Made by a program: the position numbers and the translations under genes | In this document: piece by piece, positions 8,757 to 16,449 of the stretch | Numbering within the stretch: position 1 is the first letter of the stretch | How the letters are laid out: every line of letters begins with the position of its first letter | The notes under the pieces: generated by a model | The model's database searches: none | What the model saw: only the letters and a program-made list of their open reading frames with translations | What the model was told of the DNA's origin: nothing | NCBI RefSeq assembly: GCF_021272345.1 | Contig: NZ_JAJSDQ010000003.1 | Location: forward strand, 372,001-436,000 | Source of the DNA: Ornithinimicrobium sediminis | Lineage (GTDB): Bacteria; Actinomycetota; Actinomycetes; Actinomycetales; Dermatophilaceae | Direction of reading: 5' to 3' | Length of the DNA: 64,000 nt

Positions 8757-10385
8757 GTGCGGATCATCGTGATCGGAGGCGTGGCCGGAGGCATGTCCGC
8801 GGCTGCGAGGATGCGCAGGCTCGACGAGTCGGCGCAGATCGTCGTGGTGGAGCGCAGCGGCCATGTGTCGTTCGCCAACTGCGGCCTTCCCTACCACGTG
8901 GGGGGTGTCATCGAGGACCGCTCGTCCCTGCTGCTGCAGACACCGGCCTCGCTGGGTGCGCGCTTCGGGCTGGACGTGCGCGTGCGCACCGAGGCGGTGG
9001 AGGTCGACCGGGAGCGGCGGGTCGTGCGCACCCGGCACGTCGGCACCGGGGAGACCGAGCAGTTGTCCTACGACGCGCTCGTGCTCTCTCCCGGCGCCCG
9101 TCCCGTGCGCCCGGACATCCCCGGCATCGAGCGGGCCCTGTCGCTGCGGGACATCGAGGACACCGACGCCATGGTGGCCCGCACCCGAGGGGCCCGGACG
9201 GCGGTGGTGGTCGGCGGCGGCTTCATCGGGGTCGAGGTGGCCGAGAACCTCGTGCACCTCGGGCTCGACGTGGCGGTCGTCGAGGCCGCCCCGCAGGTCA
9301 TGGCTCCGCTGGACGTGGAGATGGTGGGCCCGGTGCACGACCGGATCCGCAAGAGCGGGGTGCGTCTGCACCTGGGCACGTCGGTGACCGCGGTCGGCGC
9401 CGAGGACGTGACCCTCGACAGCGGCGAGCAGCTGCCGGCCGAGGTCGTGGTGGTGGCCATCGGTGTGCGCCCCGACAGCACGCTCGCCGCGGCAGCCGGC
9501 CTGGAGACCGGGCCCTGCGGCGGCATCGTCGTCGACGAGCACCTGCGCACGAGCGACCCGCACATCTACGCGGTGGGTGACGCGGTGCAGAAGCGCGACG
9601 CCCTCGACGGGGCCGACGTGATGGTGCCGCTGGCCAACACCGCCAACCTGCAGGGGCGCCGGGTGGCCGACGTCATCGCGGGCCACGACACGGTCGACCG
9701 GCCGGTGCTGGCCACGGCGATCGTCGGGGTGTTCGGGCTGCAGGTCGCCACGACGGGCTGGAACGAGAAGCGGCTGCGGGCGGCCGGACGCCCCTACCGG
9801 GCGGTGCACACGCACCCGTCCTCGCACGCCACCTACTACCCCGGTGCCGACCAGATGCACCTCAAGCTGCTCCTGGACCCCGCGACGGACCTCGTCCTCG
9901 GCGGTCAGGGGGTCGGGCGGTCAGGCATCGACAAGCGCATCGACGTCATCGCCACCGCGATCGCGGGGGGTCTGACGGCGAGCTCCCTGATGGACCTCGA
10001 GCTGTCCTACGCCCCGCAGTTCGGTGCTGCCAAGGACCCGGTCAACATGCTGGGCTACGTCGCCGACAACATGCGCCGGGGTGTCACCCGCACGCTGCAG
10101 TGGCACGAGCTCGAGGACGCGGTCGCCGACGGCGCGACGGTGGTCGACGTGCGCACGGGCAGCGAGCACGCCCGCGGAGCCATCCCCGGGGCGGTGCTGC
10201 TGCCCGTCGACGAGCTGCGCCGGAGGGTGGACGAGCTGCCGGCGGGGCCGCTGGTCGTGCACTGTGCCGTCGGGGTGCGCGGTCACACGGCGGCGCGGCT
10301 GCTGACCCAGCTGGGCCGGGACGTCCGCAACCTCGACGGCGGCTACCTCACCTGGTCGGCCGGCCACGCGCTCGGACGTCCCTGA
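8757..10385 (+). CDS. CoA-disulfide/CoA-persulfide reductase fused to rhodanese
   Basis: The 542-residue flavoprotein starts at GTG with an FAD-binding GGVAGGMSAAARMRR. It carries the single active-site cysteine in SFANCGLPY (residue about 42), a second nucleotide-binding region (VVVGGGFIGVEVAENL), and a C-terminal dimerisation domain. Residues from about 440 form a rhodanese domain with active cysteine in VVHCAVGVRG. CoADR-Rhd enzymes reduce CoA disulfide or persulfide and polysulfides with NAD(P)H. The gene sits between the rhodanese lipoprotein and thioredoxin genes, in keeping with reactive-sulfur handling, but I see no CsoR-type operator at its own promoter. Confidence 0.92.
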   Translation: MRIIVIGGVAGGMSAAARMRRLDESAQIVVVERSGHVSFANCGLPYHVGGVIEDRSSLLLQTPASLGARFGLDVRVRTEAVEVDRERRVVRTRHVGTGETEQLSYDALVLSPGARPVRPDIPGIERALSLRDIEDTDAMVARTRGARTAVVVGGGFIGVEVAENLVHLGLDVAVVEAAPQVMAPLDVEMVGPVHDRIRKSGVRLHLGTSVTAVGAEDVTLDSGEQLPAEVVVVAIGVRPDSTLAAAAGLETGPCGGIVVDEHLRTSDPHIYAVGDAVQKRDALDGADVMVPLANTANLQGRRVADVIAGHDTVDRPVLATAIVGVFGLQVATTGWNEKRLRAAGRPYRAVHTHPSSHATYYPGADQMHLKLLLDPATDLVLGGQGVGRSGIDKRIDVIATAIAGGLTASSLMDLELSYAPQFGAAKDPVNMLGYVADNMRRGVTRTLQWHELEDAVADGATVVDVRTGSEHARGAIPGAVLLPVDELRRRVDELPAGPLVVHCAVGVRGHTAARLLTQLGRDVRNLDGGYLTWSAGHALGRP

Positions 10386-10416
10386 CCCCGCGCCGTGCTG
10401 GGGGCCAGGGTGCGGC

Positions 10417-10785
10417 TCAGACGGCGGCGGCCTGCTGCTCGGCGATCTTGGCGCGGACCTCGTCCATGTCGAGCCCCTTGACCTGCGTGATGAGCGACTC
10501 CAGGGCGGCTCCCGGCAGCGCTCCGGGCTGGGCGAAGACGAGGATGCCCTCGCGGAACGCCATCAGCGTCGGGATCGAGGTGATCTGCGCGGCGGCGGCC
10601 AGCGAGCGCTCGGCCTCCGTGTCCACCTTGCCGAACACGATGTCGGGGTGCTGCTCGGAGGCCTTCTCGTAGACCGGGGCGAACATCCGGCACGGGCCGC
10701 ACCACGCGGCCCAGAAGTCGACGAGCACGATGTCGTTCTTCAGGGTGCTCTCGAAGGTGTCCTGGGTGAGGTCGACTGTGGCCAT
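10417..10785 (-). CDS. trxA: thioredoxin
   Basis: The 122-residue protein has the thioredoxin fold with the redox motif WAAWCGPCRM near residues 26-35 and the cis-proline in TSIPTLM. It carries about 15 extra charged residues at the C-terminus (DMDEVRAKIAEQQ). As a dithiol reductant in the cytoplasm it could resolve protein and rhodanese persulfides. The ATG is preceded by AAGGAG at good spacing. An operator at 10826-10841 lies 41 bases upstream, with TATCGT forming a possible -10 at its edge, so this thioredoxin is probably the inducible, sulfur-stress copy rather than the housekeeping one. Confidence 0.92.
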   Translation of the reverse strand: MATVDLTQDTFESTLKNDIVLVDFWAAWCGPCRMFAPVYEKASEQHPDIVFGKVDTEAERSLAAAAQITSIPTLMAFREGILVFAQPGALPGAALESLITQVKGLDMDEVRAKIAEQQAAAV

Positions 10786-10819
10786 GCTGGTGATCTCCTT
10801 CTGTGGGGGTGTCGCTCGC

Positions 10820-11455
10820 TCAACGATACCCCAGGGGGTATGTATTCCCCACCACGAACCAGCCGAACGGCCGGGCCGGCCACAGCCGGGACACGTAGCC
10901 GCGCTCGTCGTCGTCGAGCCGGAAGCCCGCGCTCTCCAGGCGGTGCGGCAGGTCGCGGTCGACGTGGCACCCACCGGCGAGCGGACCCCATACCGGCTGT
11001 ATGCCGTGCTGCACCCGGGCGACCGCCGCCTCCGGGGCGAGGGAGTGCTCGACATAGAGCAGCCGGCCCCCGGGGCGCAGCACCCGGCGCATCTCGGCCA
11101 GTGCGCCGTCCAGGTCGGGGATCGTGCACATCGTCCAGGTCGAGACCACCGTGTCGACGGTGTCGTCCGGCAGCGGCAGCTCCGCGGCGTCGCGGGAGAC
11201 CCGCTCCACCGGCCGCGCGAACGCCGCGACGCGGGGGGCGGCGCGGTCCCAGGCGACGTCCGAAGGCTCGGCCGCGAGCACCCGCTCCACCTGCGGGCCG
11301 TAGTGGGGGAGGTTGTGCCCCGAGCCGAAGCCGACCTCGAGCACGGTGCCCGTCGCGGCCGCGCAGACCCGCTCGCGCCAGGGGGCCGAGACGCGCTCGC
11401 TGAGGAACACGTCGACGAGCCGGGGCAGGGCCTGCTCTGTCCACCATCCACGCAT
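10820..11455 (-). CDS. class I SAM methyltransferase, METTL7-like
   Basis: The 211-residue protein has the SAM-binding motif VLEVGFGSGHNLPHY, motif II/III stretches (DTVDTVVSTWTMC, LRPGGRLLYVEH) and a C-terminal part with GGCHVDRDLPHRLESAGF. The TWTMCTIPD and EH...P...GC pattern resembles the METTL7/TMT1 group, whose animal members methylate hydrogen sulfide and small thiols; that substrate is an inference here. The start at ATG 11453-11455 fits the first helix; a longer frame exists but passes through the divergent operator. The last codons form the operator that controls trxA downstream. Confidence 0.75.
   Translation of the reverse strand: MRGWWTEQALPRLVDVFLSERVSAPWRERVCAAATGTVLEVGFGSGHNLPHYGPQVERVLAAEPSDVAWDRAAPRVAAFARPVERVSRDAAELPLPDDTVDTVVSTWTMCTIPDLDGALAEMRRVLRPGGRLLYVEHSLAPEAAVARVQHGIQPVWGPLAGGCHVDRDLPHRLESAGFRLDDDERGYVSRLWPARPFGWFVVGNTYPLGYR
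10826..10841. promoter_or_regulatory. CsoR/CstR-type operator 2
   Basis: The top strand reads ATACCCCAGGGGGTAT, a dyad with ATACCC/GGGTAT arms and a 4-base centre. It spans the last codons of the methyltransferase gene and lies immediately upstream of trxA, overlapping its likely -10 TATCGT on the minus strand. Confidence 0.8.
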
Positions 11456-11497
11456 GGGGAGAGCATCGCACCCCGGGGTGTGAGCACCTGCCGGCGC

Positions 11498-11513
11498 ATA
11501 CCCCATGGGGTAC
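11498..11513. promoter_or_regulatory. CsoR/CstR-type operator 3 (divergent)
   Basis: The top strand reads ATACCCCATGGGGTAC, again ATACCC/GGGTAC around 4 bases. It lies between the divergent methyltransferase and TehA/SLAC1 genes and abuts the TAGCCT -10 element of the latter, the position expected for repression. It could also control the leftward methyltransferase. Confidence 0.8.
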
Positions 11514-11519
11514 TAGCCT
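11514..11519 (+). promoter_or_regulatory. -10 element of TehA/SLAC1 gene (leaderless)
   Basis: TAGCCT is six bases before the ATG and directly follows operator 3. Confidence 0.6.
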
Positions 11520-11525
11520 GAGGCC

Positions 11526-12482
11526 ATGGCACGACTGGAGCACCTGCCCGTCACGCTCTTCTCCGCGGTCATGGGCCTCGGCGGCCTGTCGCTGGCCTGG
11601 CGCCGTGCCGCCGGGCTCTGGGACCTGCCGCAGTGGCCCTCGCAGCTGGCGTTCTGGCTTGCGCTGGGGGTCTTCGTGCTGGTTGCCGGGCTGTATGCCG
11701 TGAAGTGGGTGCGCTTCCCGGCGGCAGCCCGCGCCGAGGTCCGGCACCCGGTCCGGATGACCTTCGTCCCCACCATCTCGATCTCCGTGCTGCTGCTGGC
11801 CACCGCAGGGCAGGACCTCCTCGCCGGGCCGGCCGCGGTCGCCTGGTGGGTCGGAGCAGTCCTGCACCTGGTGCTCACGCTGCTGGTGGTCAGTGCCTGG
11901 TTCGCCCGGCCGGACATCTCGGTCGCCGTGGTGACGCCGGCCTGGTTCATCCCGGTCGTCGGCAACGTCGTGACCCCGCTGGCGGCCCGGGAGGTCGGTG
12001 ACGTGGAGCTGGGGTGGTTCGCCTTCGGCATCGGCGTGGTCTTCTGGCTGGCACTGCTGCCGGTGCTCCTGCACCGCGTGCTGCTGCACGACCAGGCCCT
12101 GCCGGAGCGGCTGCTGCCGACACTGGCGATCTTCCTCGCGCCGCCGGCGGTCACCCTGCTGTCCTGGCAGGCGCTCACCGGGCAGACCGACGACGCCGTC
12201 TCGCGGGTGCTGCTGGCGGCGACCCTCGCCTTCACCGCGCTGCTCCTCGCGCAGGCCACCCGGCTGCGCCGCATCCCCTTCGCGCTGCCCTACTGGGCCT
12301 ACTCGTTCCCGCTGGCGGCCGCGACCACCGCCACGCTGGCCATGGCGGACGCGCTGGGCTCCGCCGTCTACGCCGTCGTCGGCGCGCTCCTGCTGGCCGT
12401 CACGACGGTGCTGGTCGCCGTGGTGTCGGTGCTGACCGTGCGGGCCGCTGTCGCCGGGAGGATCTGCGTCCCCGAGCAGTGA
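11526..12482 (+). CDS. TDT/SLAC1 family anion channel or exporter (TehA-like)
   Basis: The 318-residue integral-membrane protein has about ten hydrophobic helices, begins LPVTLFSAVMGLGGLSLAWRR as TehA/SLAC1 proteins do, and carries the family segment TPAWFIPVVGNVVTPLAA near residue 140. Members conduct or export small anions (chloride, malate, tellurite-related; the yeast and fungal SSU1 branch exports sulfite). Placement behind a CsoR/CstR-type operator next to sulfur genes suggests sulfite or another sulfur oxyanion, which is inference. It is likely leaderless. Confidence 0.88.
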   Translation: MARLEHLPVTLFSAVMGLGGLSLAWRRAAGLWDLPQWPSQLAFWLALGVFVLVAGLYAVKWVRFPAAARAEVRHPVRMTFVPTISISVLLLATAGQDLLAGPAAVAWWVGAVLHLVLTLLVVSAWFARPDISVAVVTPAWFIPVVGNVVTPLAAREVGDVELGWFAFGIGVVFWLALLPVLLHRVLLHDQALPERLLPTLAIFLAPPAVTLLSWQALTGQTDDAVSRVLLAATLAFTALLLAQATRLRRIPFALPYWAYSFPLAAATTATLAMADALGSAVYAVVGALLLAVTTVLVAVVSVLTVRAAVAGRICVPEQ

Positions 12483-12517
12483 CGTTCGCGTGGCCCCCGC
12501 CCCGCGGCCGCGCCCCC

Positions 12518-13087
12518 TCAGCCGGCCCACTCGGACGACAGGACCGCCATGACCTCGGTGTCGACCCACGTGTCGTCGAAGCGCAGCGCCTCCCGCCGTG
12601 TCCCCTCGTGGACGAAGCCGACCTTCTCGTAGACCCGGCGCGCCCGGGGGTTGAAGGCATGCACCCCGAGCTCGATGCGGTGCAGCCCCAGCGTGTCGAA
12701 GCCGAAGCCCACGACGAGCCGCGCAGCCTCCGTGCCCAGCCCCCGGCCGCGGCCCGCGGGCCCGATGAGGGTGCGGAAGTTGCACGAGGCGCTGCCCTCG
12801 TCCCACTCGTTGAGGACCACCTCCCCGACGAGCTCGCCGGTGGCGCGGTCGACGACGGCCAGGTCGAGCCGGTCGGTCAGCCCGGCGCGGGTGCCGTACC
12901 ACGCGCGCAGCTCCTCGACCGGGGGCGCGCCGGCGAGGGAGTCCGCCGTGGTGTGGGCGCTGCCGGTGAGCCGCACCACCTCGGGGTCCGCCAGGACCTG
13001 TGCCATCGCCTCCGCGTCGGTCACGGCGAAGGGCCGCAGCACCACGAGCTCGCCGGTCAGCACCGGTTGCAGGCCGTCGGGGTTCAC
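12518..13087 (-). CDS. GNAT-family acetyltransferase (RimJ/RimL type)
   Basis: The 189-residue protein follows the RimJ/RimL-like N-acetyltransferase pattern: TGELVVLRPFAVTDAEAM at the start, the acetyl-CoA loop GPAGRGRGLGTEAARLV, then LHRIELGVHAFNPRARRVYEKVGF. It should acetylate an amine or a protein N-terminus in the cytoplasm; the substrate is unknown. The GTG start overlaps the stop of the YczE-like gene upstream by four bases, which fixes it as the second gene of a two-gene operon. Confidence 0.87.
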   Translation of the reverse strand: MNPDGLQPVLTGELVVLRPFAVTDAEAMAQVLADPEVVRLTGSAHTTADSLAGAPPVEELRAWYGTRAGLTDRLDLAVVDRATGELVGEVVLNEWDEGSASCNFRTLIGPAGRGRGLGTEAARLVVGFGFDTLGLHRIELGVHAFNPRARRVYEKVGFVHEGTRREALRFDDTWVDTEVMAVLSSEWAG

Positions 13088-13779
13088 AGCGCAGAGGGGA
13101 TGTCGTCGCTCTCCGGCGCCGGGAGGCGCAGGTCGACCGTGAACCACGGGAGCATGAGCTGGGCCAGGGGGCCGATCGCCACCGCATACAGCACCGTGCC
13201 GAGGCCGACGGCACCGCCGAGCGCCCACCCGAGGGCGACCACCGTCACCTCCATGGCGGTGCGCACCAGGCGGATCGAGCGCCCCGAGACCCGGGACAGC
13301 CCGGTCATGAGCCCGTCGCGCGGACCCGGGCCGAGCTGGGAGCCGATGTACATCGCTGTGGCCATGCCGTTGAGGGTGATCCCGCCGACCAGCAGCACCC
13401 CCCGCACGGCGAGGTCCTCCACCGGCGGCACGAGGGCCAGCGTGATGTCGGCGGCGATGCCGACGAGGAAGGCGTTGGCGACCGTGCCCAGGCCCGGCAT
13501 CTGCCGCAGCGGGACCCACATGAGCAGCACGGTGAGCGAGACCAGGATCGTCATCTGCCCGAAGCTGACCGGGATGTGCTGGATGAGGCCGGTGTGCAGC
13601 ACGTCCCAGGGGATGACCCCGAGGGCGCCGCGGATGACCAGGGCCATCGACATGCCGTAGATCGCCAGGCCGACCACCAGCTGCACGAGGCGACGGGTCA
13701 TCCGCCCGGCGCGCAGCTGCTGCAGGGGGCCGAGGTTGGCGAGCTGCCGGCGCTCGGGGGTCGGTCGGGACGACGTCAT
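13084..13779 (-). CDS. YczE/YitT-type integral membrane protein
   Basis: The 231-residue protein has about five or six transmembrane segments. It shows the family features LVVGLAIYGMSMALVIRGALGVIPWDVLHTGL and GPRDGLMTGL, the second of which recalls YitT/YczE proteins. Its function is unknown. The start is placed at ATG 13777-13779; an upstream alternative at 13809 is possible. It is translationally coupled to the downstream acetyltransferase. Confidence 0.8.
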   Translation of the reverse strand: MTSSRPTPERRQLANLGPLQQLRAGRMTRRLVQLVVGLAIYGMSMALVIRGALGVIPWDVLHTGLIQHIPVSFGQMTILVSLTVLLMWVPLRQMPGLGTVANAFLVGIAADITLALVPPVEDLAVRGVLLVGGITLNGMATAMYIGSQLGPGPRDGLMTGLSRVSGRSIRLVRTAMEVTVVALGWALGGAVGLGTVLYAVAIGPLAQLMLPWFTVDLRLPAPESDDIPSAL

Positions 13780-13834
13780 GCCTGCCAGTCTGGGCCAGGA
13801 CCGGCCCACGCACCAAAGGCCCGGCCGTCTGTCC

Positions 13835-14194
13835 TCAGGCGAGCACGACGAAGACCAGGCCGGCGGCCCCGAGCACCATCGCGAGGGCGAGCAGCAGCAC
13901 CATGGGCAGCGGGTCGACGTCGAACTCCGCGTGCCTGATCGCGTGCACGCCGACCCGGGTGCGGCGGTGCTGGGTGCCGGCGATCGTGAGCGCTGCCACC
14001 AGGGTGAGCAGGGGCATCAGCAGCAGCCACAGCCCGTAGAACTCCAGCCACCGCAGGAAGACCGCGCTCACCACGACACAGGCCAGGGCAGTCCGTGACC
14101 AGGCCAGTGTCGTGCGCTCGGGCTGCAGGCCGCGGTCGAGCTCGGCCGCGGTGCCGACCGGCGCAGGGCGGGGGATGCGGCGCCGGCGGTCCAT
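13835..14194 (-). CDS. DUF202 membrane protein (second of pair)
   Basis: The 119-residue protein has the DUF202 hallmark ERTTLAWSRTALACVVVSAVF near residues 26-46 and three membrane segments. It forms a pair with the upstream DUF202 gene (YidG/YidH arrangement), overlapping by ATGA. The function of the family is not established. Confidence 0.85.
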   Translation of the reverse strand: MDRRRRIPRPAPVGTAAELDRGLQPERTTLAWSRTALACVVVSAVFLRWLEFYGLWLLLMPLLTLVAALTIAGTQHRRTRVGVHAIRHAEFDVDPLPMVLLLALAMVLGAAGLVFVVLA

Positions 14195-14646
14195 CAGCGC
14201 AGGATCAGGTAGATCACGACGACCGAGCCGACCGCACCGCCGATGCCCAGCACCGGGGCGATCAGCGGCAGCGGGAGGGGCTGGCCGAGGCGCACGGCCC
14301 GCTCGATCCCGATCCAGCGCACGAAGGCGCCGCCGCTCACCAGCATGCCGAGCAGCAGGAGCAGCACGGCGACGGCCTTGCGGCCCGGCTCGGGGATCAC
14401 CGCGAACGCCTCGATGGCGACCCCGGCGGCCTGGAGCGCCAGGCCGGTGCGGATCCAGGACAGGAAGGTGCGCTCGTTGGCCAGGCTCACCCGGGGGTCC
14501 GGGGTCTCGCCGTCCGGGAAGAGCCGGCGGGCCAGGCTGCCGCGGTGGTCCGCCGGACCGCCCGCGCCCTGGCCCGGCGGGTCCTGCGGAGTCGCGTCGC
14601 GTCTCCCCGCGTCGTGCGCAGCCTGCGGCTCGGGTGGGTGCGCCAT
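14194..14646 (-). CDS. DUF202 membrane protein (first of pair, YidH-like)
   Basis: The 150-residue protein has a polar N-terminal region of about 50 residues, then the DUF202 signature NERTFLSWIRTGLALQAAG and three transmembrane helices. The ATG at 14644-14646 is seven bases after TAGCGT, so the pair is probably a leaderless transcript; the TAG of that element is also the stop codon of the polyol dehydrogenase gene. Function unknown. Confidence 0.85.
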   Translation of the reverse strand: MAHPPEPQAAHDAGRRDATPQDPPGQGAGGPADHRGSLARRLFPDGETPDPRVSLANERTFLSWIRTGLALQAAGVAIEAFAVIPEPGRKAVAVLLLLLGMLVSGGAFVRWIGIERAVRLGQPLPLPLIAPVLGIGGAVGSVVVIYLILR

Positions 14647-14653
14647 GGTGCCC

Positions 14654-14659
14654 ACGCTA
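14654..14659 (-). promoter_or_regulatory. -10 element of the DUF202 pair (leaderless)
   Basis: TAGCGT on the minus strand is seven bases from the ATG and includes the stop codon of the gene upstream. Confidence 0.45.
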
Positions 14660-16168
14660 CTGCTGCCGCTGGGGACCCGGCCCGTGGTCGGTGGCGAACG
14701 ACTCCAGCGTCGCGCGGGCCCCGTGCTCCTGCAGCTGTGCCAGCGCGGAGGTGTAGGCACTCGCGAAGTGCTTGTCGTGGGCGAGGCGGCCGAAGATGTC
14801 GGCATGCCTGAGGAAGGCCAGCGGGTCCTGCGCCTGCCGCGACGCCGAGGCCGTCAGGCGCGGGGCGTTGCGGTCCACCACCTCCAGCGGACGGCCCAGG
14901 TCGTCGCGGCCCTCCGCATACCGCGCCCACGCGGCGACCACCAGGGCCGCCCGGTCGACCGGCCCACCGCCGGCGAGGTTGGCGTGCACCACCGGCAGGA
15001 CGAACTTCGGGATGCGGTCGCTGCTCTCGGCGCACAGCCGGGCCAGGGTGTCGCGCACCTCCGGGTTCGCGAACCGCTGCACGAGGGTCTGCCGGTAGGC
15101 GGTGAGGTCGGTGTCCGGGACCGGTGGCAGCGTGGGGGCGGCCTCGTGCTCCAGGTAGTCCAGCAGGAAGCCGGCGAAGAGCGGGTCCTGGCAGACCTCG
15201 TGGGTGTAGGTGTAGCCCGCGAGGGCGCCCAGGTAGCCCAGTGCCTGGTGGCCGCCGTTGAGCAGACGCAGCTTCATGAGCTCGAACGGGGCGACGTCGT
15301 CGACGACCTGCACGCCGGCCTCCTCCCACGGCGGCCGGCCCGCGGCGAAACGGTCCTCGAGCACCCACTGGGTGAACGGCTCGCAGACCACCGGCCAGCC
15401 GTCCTCGACCCCGGTGGACTCCCGGAGCAGGTCGACGTCCTCAGGGGTGGTGACCGGGGTGATCCGGTCGACCATCGAGTCCGGGAAGGTGACGTGCTCG
15501 TCGACCCAGTCGGCCAGCCCGGGGTCCTTGAGCCGCGCGAACGCGGTGAACACGCGCCGGGCGATGTCGCCGTTGCCCGGCAGGTTGTCGCAGGACATGA
15601 CGGTGAACGGCCCGGTGCCGGCCGCACGGCGGGCGGCCAGCGCGGCGACGACGAGCCCGAAGGCCGTCGTCGGCGGCCCGTCACCGCGCAGGTCGGCCTG
15701 GATCGAGGGGTCGGCGGCGTCGAACTCCCCGGTGACCTGGTGCACCAGGTAGCCGCCCTCGGTGATCGTGAGCGAGACGATGCGCGTCGCCGGGTCGGCC
15801 ATGGCGTCGACGACGGCCTGCGGGTCGTCCGGCGCCAGCAGCAGCTGCACGACCGCCCCGACGACGCGCGCCTCGCGGCGACCGTCGGCGTGCTTGGTGA
15901 CCAGCGTGTAGAGGCCGTCCTGGGCGGTGAGCGTCTCCACGATGCGGCGGTCGTGCGGCAGCACGCCCACCCCGCAGATGCCCCAGTCGAGGGCTCCGGG
16001 GACCCCCTGCTCCATGAGCCGGTCGACGTACATCGCCTCGTGCGCGCGGTGGAAGCCGCCGACGCCCAGGTGGACGATCCCGCGGCGGACCTGTCGCCGG
16101 TCGTAGGACGGCACCGACAGCGCACCGGCAAGCTCAGGGAGGGTGCGCTCCTCCAGGCGAGGGCTCAC
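14657..16168 (-). CDS. mannitol dehydrogenase family (long-chain polyol) oxidoreductase
   Basis: The 503-residue protein matches the polyol-specific long-chain dehydrogenases: an N-terminal nucleotide-binding strand with HLGVGGFHRAHEAMY, the mid-region SCDNLPGNGDIARRV, and the catalytic K-x4-N-x2-H pattern in KLRLLNGGHQALGYLG. It oxidises a hexitol or reduces a sugar acid with NAD; mannitol, arabinitol or fructuronate are all possible. GTG at 16166-16168 is preferred because GGGAGA lies seven bases upstream; a GTG at 16189 is the alternative. There is no sugar transporter next to it. Confidence 0.88.
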   Translation of the reverse strand: MSPRLEERTLPELAGALSVPSYDRRQVRRGIVHLGVGGFHRAHEAMYVDRLMEQGVPGALDWGICGVGVLPHDRRIVETLTAQDGLYTLVTKHADGRREARVVGAVVQLLLAPDDPQAVVDAMADPATRIVSLTITEGGYLVHQVTGEFDAADPSIQADLRGDGPPTTAFGLVVAALAARRAAGTGPFTVMSCDNLPGNGDIARRVFTAFARLKDPGLADWVDEHVTFPDSMVDRITPVTTPEDVDLLRESTGVEDGWPVVCEPFTQWVLEDRFAAGRPPWEEAGVQVVDDVAPFELMKLRLLNGGHQALGYLGALAGYTYTHEVCQDPLFAGFLLDYLEHEAAPTLPPVPDTDLTAYRQTLVQRFANPEVRDTLARLCAESSDRIPKFVLPVVHANLAGGGPVDRAALVVAAWARYAEGRDDLGRPLEVVDRNAPRLTASASRQAQDPLAFLRHADIFGRLAHDKHFASAYTSALAQLQEHGARATLESFATDHGPGPQRQQ

Positions 16169-16302
16169 GTGAGGTCTCCCATGGGGCACCCTTCTACCAG
16201 TTCCTCCCGCGCGGCGACACCCTCGACGAGCGGAGGGCCCCGGTCGGACGTCGCCCCACGCCCGGCTGCGGAGGCGATGGTGGCCCGCAGCCGCGTGTGC
16301 CG

Positions 16303-16449
16303 TAGGCTGGCGTCAGCAGCCCGCTGAGTCTTGCCGCGGGTTGCCGTTTTCTGCGGCGTGACAACGCATGAGCCGCGCGGCTCCCCCTCACGACGAGGCA
16401 TGCCGGCGCGACGGGCGAGACCCCGCACCACCCTTCTTGGAGACCTTCT
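16303..16449 (+). promoter_or_regulatory. promoter and long 5' leader of DEAD-box helicase gene
   Basis: TAGGCT at 16303-16308 is a plausible -10, which would give a leader of about 135 bases. In it, GCCGC at 16333 can pair with GCGGC at 16353 around a loop containing a TTTT tract that is unusual for this DNA. Cold-induced helicase genes often have long structured leaders, so thermoregulation is possible but not shown. Confidence 0.35.

Noticed and set aside
10740-13214. Very long open frame on the minus strand through trxA, TehA/SLAC1 and GNAT genes
   Set aside because: Its translation is arginine/glycine-rich and lacks any domain; it is the out-of-frame shadow of GC-rich genes that have clear motifs in their own frames.
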